Below, piece after piece: positions 34,932-43,677 of a stretch of 64,000 nucleotides of DNA. Below the pieces are notes generated by a model, which had not been told where the DNA came from, did not search any database, and was given only the letters and a program-made list of their open reading frames with translations. Position numbers and translations under genes: made by a program. The DNA comes from Ilumatobacteraceae bacterium (GTDB taxonomy: Bacteria; Actinomycetota; Acidimicrobiia; Acidimicrobiales; Ilumatobacteraceae), in NCBI GenBank assembly GCA_018401375.1, contig JAGYKR010000010.1, positions 25,073-89,072 of the forward strand, given 5' to 3'. Numbering within the stretch: the stretch's first letter is position 1; every line of letters starts with the position of its first letter.

Positions 34932-35207
34932 TCAGTTGAGACCGGGAACGCTGACACTGAAACCGAGGAAGGTGCATGTGGCTTCGGCGCCATCGGTCAG
35001 CAAAGAGGCTTGGACCACAGCCGCACAATCCTCGAGGGACTGGCGCTGAGTCCATACCAAGAGGGCTAACAATCCGAAGATCGCGAGGAAGGCGGCCTTT
35101 TGGGCCAAGGACTTGAGCAGGATGCCTGCCACAAGTGCGATGATCAAAAAACCCACCGAACCGATCGTCGCTAAGGTTCGAATCGTGTCGAGGGAGATGC
35201 CAGCCAT
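34932..35207 (-). CDS. Small two-span membrane protein, unknown function
   Basis: The 91-residue product has two hydrophobic helices (residues about 12-32 and 36-54) and a C-terminal region with two cysteines (LEDCAAVV and EATCTFLG) that may form a disulfide outside the membrane. I recognise no family. ATG 35205-35207 is preceded by TATCCT at 6 nt, a strong leaderless promoter match. It ends 6 nt before the MFS gene on the same strand, so the two are probably one transcript. Confidence 0.7.
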   Translation of the reverse strand: MAGISLDTIRTLATIGSVGFLIIALVAGILLKSLAQKAAFLAIFGLLALLVWTQRQSLEDCAAVVQASLLTDGAEATCTFLGFSVSVPGLN

Positions 35208-35213
35208 CTCCGC

Positions 35214-35219
35214 AGGATA
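35214..35219 (-). promoter_or_regulatory. -10 element of small membrane protein/MFS unit (leaderless)
   Basis: TATCCT on the minus strand ends 6 nt before ATG 35205-35207. Confidence 0.5.
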
Positions 35220-35287
35220 TGCGCTCCGGCGGGCTTGCTGCAGGATCTCCCGGGCAGGTTTCTCGCCGTTGCCTTCCTCTGATGACT

Positions 35288-35293
35288 TAGTCT
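35288..35293 (+). promoter_or_regulatory. -10 element of DUF3151 gene (leaderless)
   Basis: TAGTCT ends 6 nt before ATG 35300. Confidence 0.5.
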
Positions 35294-35299
35294 GATGAA

Positions 35300-35737
35300 A
35301 TGTCCGACCACTCGATCCGCATGACCCAGGGAATTCCCACCACGGTGCTACCCGAACCGTCCCCGGAACTCGCGCAAGGGCTTGCTGGACTCACCGAACT
35401 TGCAGCGCAGGATCGCCTCGCGGCGGCACAGGACCTCGCCCAGCGGCATCCGTCGGTGAGTGTGGTGTGGGCCGAACTCGGCGATCTCGGTCGTGAAACT
35501 CTCGAGCGCTACGCCTACTACCGGGTTGGCTATCACCGTGGCTTGGATGCACTGCGGGCCAACGGCTGGCGTGGGTCGGGGTATGTGCGTTGGGCTGCGC
35601 CCTCCAATCGTGGGTTCTTGCGCTGTTTGGCCGGCCTCGCCCAGATGGCCGCTGCCATCGGTGAATCCGCCGAAGCCGAACGGTGTGAGCTGTTTTGCGC
35701 CCAGTTGGATCCATCGTGGAACCCGATTCATTCTTGA
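35300..35737 (+). CDS. DUF3151 domain-containing protein
   Basis: The 145-residue soluble protein matches the actinobacterial DUF3151 family by its core: RYAYYRVGYHRGLDALRANG, then WRGSGYVRWAAPSNRGFLRC, and a C-terminal helix ending EAERCELFCAQLDPSW. Function is unknown; the family is widely conserved in actinobacteria, and the alternation of helices suggests a TPR-like or helical bundle fold. It has its own leaderless promoter and is divergent from the small membrane protein gene. Confidence 0.85.
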   Translation: MSDHSIRMTQGIPTTVLPEPSPELAQGLAGLTELAAQDRLAAAQDLAQRHPSVSVVWAELGDLGRETLERYAYYRVGYHRGLDALRANGWRGSGYVRWAAPSNRGFLRCLAGLAQMAAAIGESAEAERCELFCAQLDPSWNPIHS

Positions 35738-35803
35738 GGTCTCGCCCTGAATGATTGAGCGCACGCAGGATTATCAGGCCGATTCGTGCAGGCTGGTGGG
35801 TCC

Positions 35804-36475
35804 ATGGTCCCCGTGACCGGAGCGGTGCTGACCGGTGGGCGGAGTCGCCGATTTGGCTCACCGAAAGCGCTCGTTCGCGTGGACGGTGTGCCGATGGCGG
35901 TGCGGGTAGCCCATGCCTTGGCCGAGGCGGGTTGCGATCCTGTGGTGGCCGTGGGGGTCATCGAGGGCTTGGCCGAGGCATGGAACGTCGATATTGCCGG
36001 TGCAGACTCTGCGCTCGGACCGATCCTTGCAGACCAGTGGCCGGGGGAGGGGCCGCTCGGTGGGGTCCTCAGTGCGCTGGCCCACTGCTCTGGTGACCTG
36101 GTCACGGCGCCCTGTGACTTGCCGTGGCTCGACGAACTTACGGTGAGGTCGCTGCTCGCTCTCGTGGCAGATCAGACAAATGTCGGGTCATCCCCACCGG
36201 GAGATCCCGTACCTTTTCCTGGTGCTGTGTACGGGGTGAACAACGGCGCCATGGTGCCCGTGATCTGGTGGTCACAACGTTCGCGTCCTGTGCTGGAGGC
36301 GGCCTTTGAGGCGGGGGAGCGTTCCCTCAAAGGAGCATTAGGCCTGCTCGAGGTTCGTGTTTTAGAGATTTCACCCGAGGTCGCCCGAGGGGTGAACACC
36401 CCCGAGGATCTCGGCGCACGCATCGAGATTCCTGCGGACCATCGCAGTGATATCCCCACAGCCCAAAGCGACTAG
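35804..36475 (+). CDS. mobA: Molybdenum cofactor guanylyltransferase (MobA-like)
   Basis: The protein of about 223 residues has the nucleotidyltransferase signature GAVLTGGRSRRFGSPKALV, then DQWPGEGPLGGVLSAL and APCDLPWLDEL, matching MobA, which attaches GMP to molybdopterin for DMSO-reductase-type molybdoenzymes. The C-terminus (VARGVNTPEDL) is also typical. A CTP:molybdopterin or other nucleotidyltransferase is a less likely alternative. No molybdoenzyme or other moa/moe gene is nearby. ATG 35804 is preferred; an in-frame GTG at 35786 would add six residues. Confidence 0.82.
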   Translation: MVPVTGAVLTGGRSRRFGSPKALVRVDGVPMAVRVAHALAEAGCDPVVAVGVIEGLAEAWNVDIAGADSALGPILADQWPGEGPLGGVLSALAHCSGDLVTAPCDLPWLDELTVRSLLALVADQTNVGSSPPGDPVPFPGAVYGVNNGAMVPVIWWSQRSRPVLEAAFEAGERSLKGALGLLEVRVLEISPEVARGVNTPEDLGARIEIPADHRSDIPTAQSD

Positions 36476-36476
36476 G

Positions 36477-36482
36477 TAGCCT
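36477..36482 (+). promoter_or_regulatory. -10 element of rhodanese-RNase D unit (leaderless)
   Basis: TAGCCT ends 7 nt before ATG 36490, overlapping the mobA stop region. Confidence 0.5.
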
Positions 36483-36489
36483 CAGGGGC

Positions 36490-36819
36490 ATGGATGTACC
36501 TGAAATACGTGTTGCCGAGTTAGCCGAGATTATGTCGGGTGGGAAGTCGGCCGGTGAGACCGTGGTGATCGACGTGCGTGAAACCGATGAATTCGAACTC
36601 GGGCACATACCGGGGGCCCGTTTGGTTCCTCTCGGAACGGTGTCTGGCGAGGTGGAGGCGTTCTGCGGAACGCCGACCTATGTGGTGTGTCGCTCCGGGG
36701 CCCGCAGCCAAATGGCTTGCGAATTCCTTCTCACTCAAGGACGGGCAGTGGTGAATGTGGCCGGTGGAACGATGGCGTGGATCGATGCGGGCTTCGAGGT
36801 TGAGACCGGCAACTCGTGA
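36490..36819 (+). CDS. Single-domain rhodanese-like sulfurtransferase
   Basis: The 109-residue protein is one rhodanese domain: VVIDVRETDEFELGHIPGA, then the active-site loop VVCRSGARSQMA with the catalytic cysteine, and VVNVAGGTMAW. A six-residue loop of this kind fits sulfur transfer (persulfide formation). It overlaps the RNase D gene by 4 nt (GTGA). A link between sulfur transfer and RNA processing is not evident. Confidence 0.88.
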   Translation: MDVPEIRVAELAEIMSGGKSAGETVVIDVRETDEFELGHIPGARLVPLGTVSGEVEAFCGTPTYVVCRSGARSQMACEFLLTQGRAVVNVAGGTMAWIDAGFEVETGNS

Positions 36820-38012
36820 CATCGTCCCCACCTGAACTGACCTATCGCTGGGTGACCACCGATCGAGATATGGATGAGCTCATCGACCAGATGATCCAAG
36901 CCGAAAGGTATGCGCTGGACACCGAGTTTCACCGGGAGAAGACCTATTTCCCGAAACTGGCGCTTTTGCAGGTGGCAGTGGATTCTGAGCTGTTGTTGAT
37001 CGATCCGTTGCGGGTGGACGTGGGCGTTTTGGCCCGGGCTTTTGATTCAGAGTCGCTGGCGGTGTTGCACGCTGCTCAGCAGGATCTTGATGTTTTAACC
37101 CACGCTGTCGGCGCCGTTCCGAGGCGTTTGTGGGATACGCAGTTGGGTGCAGGATTCCTCGGGTATGGCACCCCGAGCCTCATGTCGTTGTTACAAGGCG
37201 AGCTATCGGTGTCCCCGGCCAAAGGGGACCGGTTGACCGATTGGCTGCGTCGGCCCTTAACCGAGGCCCAATGCCAGTACGCAGCGAGTGATGTGGCCTA
37301 TTTGCTCGAGGTCTTCGATCGGATCACGGCCCAACTCGGCGAACTAGGTCGGACCGAATGGGCCGATCAGGCATGTATCGATCTCTTAGCTAAGCCGATG
37401 AGCGGCTCACGGCCAGAAGAGGCGTGGCTTCGATTGAAAGACGTTCGCACCCTGCGTCCAGCCGCTCGAGCGGTGGCCCAGTCCGTGGCTGCATGGAGGG
37501 AGCGTCGAGCGATGGCCAGCGATATCCCGGTCCGCCACGTGCTCGCTGACCTTGCAGTGCTCGGTATCGCCCAACGCCAACCGACATCCATGGATGAATT
37601 GCGTCAAGCACGGGGTGTGGACGAGCGATCGATACGTGGTGGTTTTGCCGAAGAGATCCTCGCTGCGGTCAAAGAAGGCGCCTCACGCACCCCGCCCGAC
37701 CTGCCAGCGGGCACGGAGGATGTCGATAAAGAACTGCGTCCGGCGATCACCTTGATCTCGGCCTGGGTCAGCCAGTTGGCGCGGACAGAGCGGATTGATT
37801 CGGTGCTGTTGGCCACGAGGTCTGATCTGGTGGCCTTCTTGAGGGGCGATCCGACAGCCCGCCTGCGCACCGGCTGGCGTGCAGAGCTGCTCGGTGACGC
37901 AATCAGTGCATTGATGGACGGTCGTTCTGCCTTGACGTTCACTGCAGCAAACGGATCATCCAACGTGGTGGGCCTTCGTCTGGTGGATCTGACCCCAGAA
38001 CAGATCCTGTAA
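36816..38012 (+). CDS. rnd: Ribonuclease D
   Basis: The 398-residue 3'-5' exoribonuclease has the DEDDy motifs: YALDTEFHREKTYFPKLA (motif I with Asp and Glu), HAAQQDLDVL (motif II) and QYAASDVAYL (motif III). The C-terminal half contains HRDC-type helical domains (LRPAARAVAQSVAAWRERRA and beyond). It trims tRNA and small stable RNA 3' ends. Start GTG 36816 overlaps the rhodanese stop. Length matches the family. Confidence 0.92.
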   Translation: MTSSPPELTYRWVTTDRDMDELIDQMIQAERYALDTEFHREKTYFPKLALLQVAVDSELLLIDPLRVDVGVLARAFDSESLAVLHAAQQDLDVLTHAVGAVPRRLWDTQLGAGFLGYGTPSLMSLLQGELSVSPAKGDRLTDWLRRPLTEAQCQYAASDVAYLLEVFDRITAQLGELGRTEWADQACIDLLAKPMSGSRPEEAWLRLKDVRTLRPAARAVAQSVAAWRERRAMASDIPVRHVLADLAVLGIAQRQPTSMDELRQARGVDERSIRGGFAEEILAAVKEGASRTPPDLPAGTEDVDKELRPAITLISAWVSQLARTERIDSVLLATRSDLVAFLRGDPTARLRTGWRAELLGDAISALMDGRSALTFTAANGSSNVVGLRLVDLTPEQIL

Positions 38013-38129
38013 TGCCAGCACGCTGGGCTCGGCCAGATCGCTATCAACTGTCATAAGTGAGTTCGAAAATGCCGCCTGATCTGGAATTATGGCCGGTAGC
38101 CTCATGGTCAATGTCCGAAAACTAGTCGT

Positions 38130-38135
38130 GGGGAG
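38130..38135 (+). promoter_or_regulatory. Ribosome binding site deciding the start of the small charged protein
   Basis: GGGGAG with a 7-nt spacer to GTG 38143. A TAGCCT -10-like hexamer stands at 38096-38101; the leader between them would also hold a four-codon frame (ATG 38112, Met-Ser-Glu-Asn-stop). Confidence 0.45.
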
Positions 38136-38142
38136 CCCTGTC

Positions 38143-38328
38143 GTGAAGAAGGGTCGTCATCGCCGCTTCGAAGAGGCGCGGAAACTCAAGCAGTCCGGTC
38201 CAGGGGCCTTTGACCTCGGTTTCGGCGATCGCTCATCGCAGCCCTCCTCGGAAGAGGATGAGTATGCGGCTCTGGCCGAAAAGTACGGCGTGAGTTTCGA
38301 TGAGGACGAAGAGGATCTCGAAGACTGA
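38143..38328 (+). CDS. Small basic-to-acidic protein, unknown function
   Basis: From GTG 38143 the product is 61 residues: a basic N-terminus (KKGRHRRFEEARKLKQ), a Gly/Ser-rich middle, and a strongly acidic C-terminus (EEDEYAALAEKYG, DEDEEDLED). Start choice rests on GGGGAG at 38130-38135 with a 7-nt spacer; a longer reading from ATG 38089 would add 18 residues and place the Shine-Dalgarno inside the gene. Charge separation resembles small RNA- or ribosome-associated proteins, but I recognise no family. A 16-nt duplication starts just after the stop. Confidence 0.6.
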   Translation: MKKGRHRRFEEARKLKQSGPGAFDLGFGDRSSQPSSEEDEYAALAEKYGVSFDEDEEDLED

Positions 38329-38329
38329 G

Positions 38330-38361
38330 TTCGGTTCTGTTGTGCTTCGGTTCTGTTGCAC
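38330..38361. repeat. 16-nt tandem duplication
   Basis: TTCGGTTCTGTTGTGC at 38330-38345 is followed by a near-identical copy ending in GCAC at 38346-38361, between the small gene and alaS. It occupies the -35 region of the alaS promoter. Confidence 0.9.
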
Positions 38362-38371
38362 TTGGTCTCGG

Positions 38372-38377
38372 TAGCAT
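38372..38377 (+). promoter_or_regulatory. -10 element of alaS
   Basis: TAGCAT ends 9 nt before ATG 38387. Confidence 0.4.
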
Positions 38378-38386
38378 GAGGCGGGT

Positions 38387-41029
38387 ATGTCCTCTGGCCC
38401 TCGACCATCTCCGCACTCCATGACCGCAGATCAACTGCGTGCATCATTCTGCGACTTTTTTGCCGCTAAGGACCACGTTGTGGTCCCGTCGGCGAGTTTG
38501 ATCCCCCATGATCCGTCGTTGATGTTCACGGTGGCCGGAATGGTGCCGTTTAAGCCGTATTTCGTCGGCGATGAACCGGCTCCGTACCTCCGGGCAACGA
38601 GTTCCCAAAAGTGCGCTCGCGCCGGAGGCAAACACAACGACCTCGATGATGTGGGGCGTACCAAACGCCATCTCGTGTTCTTTGAGATGCTCGGGAACTT
38701 CAGTTTCGGGGATTACTTCAAAGACAAGGCAATTCCTTGGAGTTGGGAACTCGTCACTGAGGTCTGGGGTTTCGACGGAGATCGTCTGTGGATCACCGTG
38801 CACGAATCCGATGATGAAGCCGAAGCGATCTGGCACGAGCAGGTCGGCGTGCCAATGGATCGGATCCAACGCCTCGGAGATAAAGACAACTTCTGGCAAA
38901 TGGGTGACACCGGTCCCTGCGGTCCGTGCAGCGAAATCCACATCGACCGCGGTCCCGCATTTGGACCTGAAGGCGGACCCCTCCACGATCCTGCAGGGGA
39001 TCGGTTTATGGAGTTTTGGAACCTGGTCTTCATGCAATACGACCAGTCCAGCGATGGGACGCGTACAGCGCTGCCGCGGCCTTCCATTGATACCGGTGCT
39101 GGCTTAGAGCGGATCTTGACCCTATTGCAGGGAGTGGATGCGGTCTGGGAGACCGATCTGATGCAACCGCTGCTCGATACGGCCTGCTCTTTAACGGGCA
39201 AGACCTACCGTCCGGGGGACTACACCGATCGGGAAAGTTTCGCAATGCGGGTGCTCGCCGAACACGCCCGGTCCTCAGTGATGCTCGTGGGCGACGGGGT
39301 GTTCCCCTCTAACGAGGGTCGCGGGTACGTGTTACGTCGGATCCTGCGGCGCGCCGTGCGCTACGCCTACCTGCTGGGTACAGAGAAACTCGTCATCCCC
39401 GATCTCGCCGCCACAGCGATCGAAGTGATGGGTAATGCCTATCCAGAGGTGGCTCGCCAGAGTGACTTCATCATCGGGGTGCTCGGCCGTGAAGAGGAGC
39501 GTTTCCGCCATACGCTGCGGACCGGTCTCGGGATCTTGGATTCTGCTTTGACCGAACAGGAATCCTCTGGGGCGGGCAATGTACTGGCGGGCTCCACGGC
39601 GTTTTTGCTTCACGACACCTACGGGTTTCCGCTCGAGTTGACCGAGGAGATTGCAGCCGAGCGAGATGTGCAGGTGGATCTCGCTGGGTTCACCACCGAA
39701 ATGTCCCAACAGCGTGAACGCGCTAAGGCGGCGCGCAAAGGACCGGAACTCGATGAGGATCGGATCGAGATTTACCGTGATTTGATTGATCGGTACGGTC
39801 CGACCGAGTTCACCGGATACGTGGAGAATGCCTGCGAAGCAGCGGTGCTGGCCGTCCTCCCCGCTGCCGCGCCGTCGGAGACACCGCTCTATGAGGTCTT
39901 TGTGGATAGGACCCCGTTCTATGCCGAAAGTGGCGGGCAGATCGGTGATACCGGGGTGATCATCACCGGGACCGGCCGGGCAGAAGTCATCGATACCACC
40001 TTTGCTCTTCCGAACCTTCGTCGCCATCTGGTGCGATTCAGTTCGGGATCGATCACTGCCGGTCAAACAGCGCAGGTGGAAATCGACGTGGATCGCCGTG
40101 AGGCCACGCGTCGGAATCACACCGGGACCCACATTTTGCATTGGGCTCTGCGCAGCGTGCTGGGCGACCACGTGAAACAGGCCGGTTCGTATGTTGGACC
40201 GGATCGGCTGCGCTTTGATTTCTCCCATTATTCGGCGGTGACCACCGATGAGATCCGTGAGATCGAGTCCCTGGCCAACTCTGAGACTCTGCGCAACGAG
40301 GGCGTCCGAGCCTTTGAGACCACGAAAAACGAAGCCGAATCGCTCGGCGCGATCGCCTTTTTTGGGGACAAATACGGTGAGGTGGTCCGAGTCCTTGAGG
40401 CCGGTAACTCAATCGAATTGTGTGGCGGAACCCACGTGCGGGCCACCGGTGATATCGGGATCATCAAAATCATCGGTGAGTCATCGATCGGATCCAATCT
40501 GCGCCGTATCGAGGCGGTCACCGGTGCGAACACTTTGACGGTGCTGCAGCGCGATCAGGACACACTGACCGAGGTGGCGCAACTCATCGGTGCCGGCGGC
40601 GACGATCTCGTCACCGGCGTGCGTCGCAAAATTGAAGAGAACCGCCAACTCGCCGATGAGATCAAAGTTCTGCGAAGCCAGTTGGCCCGAGGTCGAGCCG
40701 CCGAGATCGCCGAACTGGCCACCGGTGGTGTGGTTGTCACCCAGGTGGACGACATGGCGCCGGGGGATCTCCGCGAGCTGGCGATCGCCGTGCGTGACCT
40801 CCCCGACATCCGACGCGTCGTTCTGATTGGGACCACCCCGACCGGAGGCGTTGCGCTCGTGGCCGCAGTGGATCCGGCCGAGGGAATCGCGGCCTCCAGT
40901 TTGATTGGCGAGGCCGCTAAGGCTGTGGGCGGAGGCGGTGGTGGCAAGGGCGATATTGCGACGGCCGGCGGCAAAGACCCTTCAGGTATCCCTGAGGCGT
41001 TGCGCCGAGCGGGAGAGGCCGCATTCTGA
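38387..41029 (+). CDS. alaS: Alanyl-tRNA synthetase
   Basis: The 880-residue class II synthetase has the aminoacylation domain (AGMVPFKPYFVGDEP, ATSSQKCARAGGKHNDLDDVG, FFEMLGNFSFGDYFK), the anticodon-independent tRNA-binding middle, and the editing domain with the zinc ligands in HTGTHILHWAL (HxxxH) and ELCGGTHVRATGDIG (CxxxH). The C-terminal oligomerisation domain ends with a glycine-rich stretch (GGGGGKGDIATAGG). It charges tRNA-Ala and edits Ser/Gly errors. The product begins MSSGPRPSPH before the usual MTADQLR; ATG 38387 is chosen from the TAGCAT element, with ATG 38420 as alternative. ruvX and mltG follow, the common order in actinobacteria. Confidence 0.97.
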   Translation: MSSGPRPSPHSMTADQLRASFCDFFAAKDHVVVPSASLIPHDPSLMFTVAGMVPFKPYFVGDEPAPYLRATSSQKCARAGGKHNDLDDVGRTKRHLVFFEMLGNFSFGDYFKDKAIPWSWELVTEVWGFDGDRLWITVHESDDEAEAIWHEQVGVPMDRIQRLGDKDNFWQMGDTGPCGPCSEIHIDRGPAFGPEGGPLHDPAGDRFMEFWNLVFMQYDQSSDGTRTALPRPSIDTGAGLERILTLLQGVDAVWETDLMQPLLDTACSLTGKTYRPGDYTDRESFAMRVLAEHARSSVMLVGDGVFPSNEGRGYVLRRILRRAVRYAYLLGTEKLVIPDLAATAIEVMGNAYPEVARQSDFIIGVLGREEERFRHTLRTGLGILDSALTEQESSGAGNVLAGSTAFLLHDTYGFPLELTEEIAAERDVQVDLAGFTTEMSQQRERAKAARKGPELDEDRIEIYRDLIDRYGPTEFTGYVENACEAAVLAVLPAAAPSETPLYEVFVDRTPFYAESGGQIGDTGVIITGTGRAEVIDTTFALPNLRRHLVRFSSGSITAGQTAQVEIDVDRREATRRNHTGTHILHWALRSVLGDHVKQAGSYVGPDRLRFDFSHYSAVTTDEIREIESLANSETLRNEGVRAFETTKNEAESLGAIAFFGDKYGEVVRVLEAGNSIELCGGTHVRATGDIGIIKIIGESSIGSNLRRIEAVTGANTLTVLQRDQDTLTEVAQLIGAGGDDLVTGVRRKIEENRQLADEIKVLRSQLARGRAAEIAELATGGVVVTQVDDMAPGDLRELAIAVRDLPDIRRVVLIGTTPTGGVALVAAVDPAEGIAASSLIGEAAKAVGGGGGGKGDIATAGGKDPSGIPEALRRAGEAAF

Positions 41030-41114
41030 TCAGGTGTGAATCGACGGTCCTTCCCTGCCCATGGAGAGCCGTTGAGGCAGACACGACCGATGTGGCCAGT
41101 GTGACAGGTGTGCG

Positions 41115-41540
41115 ATGCGTGCTCTTGGTGTAGACCTCGGTTCACACCGCATCGGTTTAGCGATCAGTGATTCGGGAGGCATTATTGCGTCTCCGTTGTC
41201 CGTGTTGAAGCGCTCCAAGTCCCGACGCCACGACCGAGACGAGATTGCCAGGATCGCCCGAGCGGAGGAGGTGGAGATCATCGTGGTCGGTTTGCCGCTG
41301 TCGATGTCTGGCCACATGGGACCTGCAGCAAAGGGCGCCACCGAGGAGGCGGAGCTTTTAGCTACCGTGGTGGATGTGCCTGTAGTCCTTCACGACGAAC
41401 GCCTCACCACGGTGAGCGCCGATAGATCGATGAAAGAGGCGAACCTGCGGGCCCCGCAACGCCGACAGATCGTGGACAAGGTGGCGGCAGCGATCATGTT
41501 GCAAGCCTGGTTGGACCATCGACGCGGGACTATGAAGTGA
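41115..41540 (+). CDS. ruvX: YqgF/RuvX family putative Holliday junction resolvase
   Basis: The 141-residue RNase H-fold protein starts with ALGVDLGSHRIGLAISDSGG (first acidic residue), then VVGLPLSMSGHMG, and DERLTTVSADRSM (second acidic region) and VDKVAAAIMLQAWLD at the C-terminus. Members are linked to rRNA 5' processing and to Holliday junction cleavage. alaS-ruvX-mltG is a classic gene order, with GTGA overlap to mltG. A 85-bp gap separates it from alaS, with no clear Shine-Dalgarno before ATG 41115. Confidence 0.9.
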   Translation: MRALGVDLGSHRIGLAISDSGGIIASPLSVLKRSKSRRHDRDEIARIARAEEVEIIVVGLPLSMSGHMGPAAKGATEEAELLATVVDVPVVLHDERLTTVSADRSMKEANLRAPQRRQIVDKVAAAIMLQAWLDHRRGTMK

Positions 41541-42751
41541 GGTTCCCGGGACGCGAAATCGGGTCGGATTCGACGATGATCGGTGCGTCCTTTGAAGGCG
41601 CATCGGAACCAGCGTGGAGCGAAGATCCCTGGGACCAGGTCACGGAGGTAACCACTGTTGATCCGCTTCCGCGGGTAGGTCGTCGGTTGCGCCGGGTGGT
41701 GTGGTTGGCGTTGGCCATGGGAGTCGCAGCGGTGTTGTGGGCGGGATACGTCGGCTGGGACTACCTCGGCAAAATCAATCCGGGGATCTCCAGTGACATA
41801 CCGATCCGATTCACTGTGAGTGAGGAGGACACTTTTGAGACGGTGACCCTCCGGCTTCTTGATGAGGGTGTAATCGTGGACGCTGACGTGTTCCGTTGGT
41901 ATGTGGAACGCAACGATGGCTTGGAGTTGACCCCCGGATTTTTCCTGCTTCTTCCCGGTGATCACATGGGTAACGTCCTCGGCCGATTGCGCACACCGCC
42001 GGAGCGGACGTTTACTCGGGTGACATTCCCTGAGGGTTTTACGTTACGGCAAATCTCCACTCGGCTCGGGAGCGTGGTGGAGCCGATGACCGCTGAAGGG
42101 TTTATGGACGCTGTGGGCAGTGGGGATATTCGATCGCGCTTTTCGCCCGAGGGCCAAAGCTCCCTTGAGGGCCTTTTGTTTCCCGACACCTATCAGGTCT
42201 CTAACTCCGAAAGTGAAGGTCAGGTCATCGAACGGATGGTGGCGATGATGGAGCGCGTCGCTCGCCAAGAAGACCTCGAAGACCGGGCCGACCAACTCGG
42301 TCTGACACCTTATGAGGTGTTCATCATCGCTTCGATGATCGAACGTGAGGCCAAAATCGACGATGACCGAGCGAAGATTTCGGCGGTCATTCGTAACCGG
42401 CTCCAGCGCGGCATGCTCTTGCAGATTGACGCAACCCTGTACTACGAGAACTCCACCGACATCTCGTTCTCTGAACTTCGCCAGATCGATAGCCCCTATA
42501 ACTCCTATATGTATCGGGGACTTCCGCCGACCCCGATCGCGAATCCGGGCCGAGCCTCAATTCGCGCAGCTTTGTATCCGGCTCCTCCGCCAACACCGAG
42601 CGATCCGATTTGTCGCCCCCTGCCCGATCCGACTCGATGCTCCTACCTTTACTATGTGCTCGCCGACGAGCGTGGCGGCCATGCCTTCGCCGCAACCGTC
42701 GAACAACATGAGGCCAACGTGCGTGCGGCGTTAGCGGCAGGGTTGCTGTGA
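41537..42751 (+). CDS. mltG: Endolytic murein transglycosylase MltG
   Basis: The 404-residue protein has an N-terminal cytosolic segment, one membrane helix (residues about 53-72, VVWLALAMGVAAVLWAGYV), a LysM-like region and the YceG domain. Catalytic and binding features are ASMIEREAKIDDDR with the active glutamate (about residue 268), NRLQRGMLLQIDATLYY, DSPYNSYMYRGLPPTPIANPG and the C-terminal FAATVEQHEANV. It cuts nascent peptidoglycan strands at the membrane to set their length. GTG 41537 overlaps the ruvX stop; an ATG at 41576 could also serve. Confidence 0.93.
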   Translation: MRFPGREIGSDSTMIGASFEGASEPAWSEDPWDQVTEVTTVDPLPRVGRRLRRVVWLALAMGVAAVLWAGYVGWDYLGKINPGISSDIPIRFTVSEEDTFETVTLRLLDEGVIVDADVFRWYVERNDGLELTPGFFLLLPGDHMGNVLGRLRTPPERTFTRVTFPEGFTLRQISTRLGSVVEPMTAEGFMDAVGSGDIRSRFSPEGQSSLEGLLFPDTYQVSNSESEGQVIERMVAMMERVARQEDLEDRADQLGLTPYEVFIIASMIEREAKIDDDRAKISAVIRNRLQRGMLLQIDATLYYENSTDISFSELRQIDSPYNSYMYRGLPPTPIANPGRASIRAALYPAPPPTPSDPICRPLPDPTRCSYLYYVLADERGGHAFAATVEQHEANVRAALAAGLL

Positions 42752-42788
42752 TCTTTCAAGGAACTGCTGAGTCAACGATGGGTGGGAA

Positions 42789-43667
42789 ATGAATCTGTCC
42801 GCATCCACCAAAGTGGCCGGAGTGATCGGAGATCCGGTCCGCCACAGTTTGTCCCCAGCAATTCACAACGCCGCATTTCGATCGGGTGGTCTGAACTGGG
42901 TGTTTTGTGCATTCCCGGTGCCTGCATCCGATCCCGGAAGTGACGGCGAACGCATCCTCAACGCAATGGGTTTGTTCGGTATCGAAGGCCTCGCAGTGAC
43001 CACCCCCCACAAATACAGTGTCGCTGAAGCACTCGCTCATCGAGATCTTGCGCTGATCGATCCGGCTGCACGGGCACTGTCCTCGGTGAACACGTTGACG
43101 CGGATGGCCAACGGCCAGATCCACGGCTCAAGCACCGATGGGGCCGGTTTTGTTGACTCATTGGTGGCCGCCGGGGTGGATCTGGACCACAAATCGGTGG
43201 GGTTGATTGGTGCGGGTGCGGCGGCGCGCTCGGTGCTCGATGCTCTCGGCCGCACCACAGTGTCGGAAATTTTGGTGATTAACCGCAGCGCCGAGGCCGC
43301 AGGGGTGGCTGCCCGATTGTCCACAGTGGCCTCGGTGGCTTCGCTTGCAGATATTTCCGGAGTGGACATTGTGATCAATGCGACCACAGTCGGGATGGGG
43401 TCAACCACCGCCGCTGACGCAGCGCAGGAGACACCGGTCCCCGTGGAATTCTTGCACTCGCGTCAGGTGGTCACCGATCTCGTCTACCACCCGTTAGAGA
43501 CCCGCCTTTTGCGTGAGGCTCGGGCCATCGGCGCACAGGTGGTGGACGGCCTTGGGATGCTGATTCATCAGGCCGGTCTCCAGCAGCGCCTGTGGACAGG
43601 CACCGATCCTGATCTCGCAGCGATGCGAGATGCCGCAGAAACTGAACTGGCCGCTCGTCGAGGGTAA
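42789..43667 (+). CDS. aroE: Shikimate dehydrogenase
   Basis: It reduces 3-dehydroshikimate to shikimate with NADPH. The 292-residue protein has the substrate-binding [17 protein letters not shown], the catalytic lysine in [24 protein letters not shown] and the Rossmann motif [12 protein letters not shown], with [14 protein letters not shown] for cofactor recognition. The start ATG has GTGGGAA upstream. It is the first of five chorismate-pathway genes in a row, preceded by mltG with a short gap. Confidence 0.95.
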   Translation: MNLSASTKVAGVIGDPVRHSLSPAIHNAAFRSGGLNWVFCAFPVPASDPGSDGERILNAMGLFGIEGLAVTTPHKYSVAEALAHRDLALIDPAARALSSVNTLTRMANGQIHGSSTDGAGFVDSLVAAGVDLDHKSVGLIGAGAAARSVLDALGRTTVSEILVINRSAEAAGVAARLSTVASVASLADISGVDIVINATTVGMGSTTAADAAQETPVPVEFLHSRQVVTDLVYHPLETRLLREARAIGAQVVDGLGMLIHQAGLQQRLWTGTDPDLAAMRDAAETELAARRG

Positions 43668-43670
43668 CCT
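43665..43670 (+). promoter_or_regulatory. -10 element of aroC (leaderless)
   Basis: TAACCT ends 7 nt before ATG 43678 and overlaps the aroE stop (TAA 43665-43667). Confidence 0.45.
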
Positions 43671-43677
43671 CGCAGCG

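Noticed and set aside
38112..38126. Four-codon frame Met-Ser-Glu-Asn as a regulatory leader peptide
   Set aside because: Too short and without attenuator structure; noted only with the neighbouring gene.
39332..40228. 298-codon minus-strand frame
   Set aside because: Antisense to alaS, no recognisable motif.
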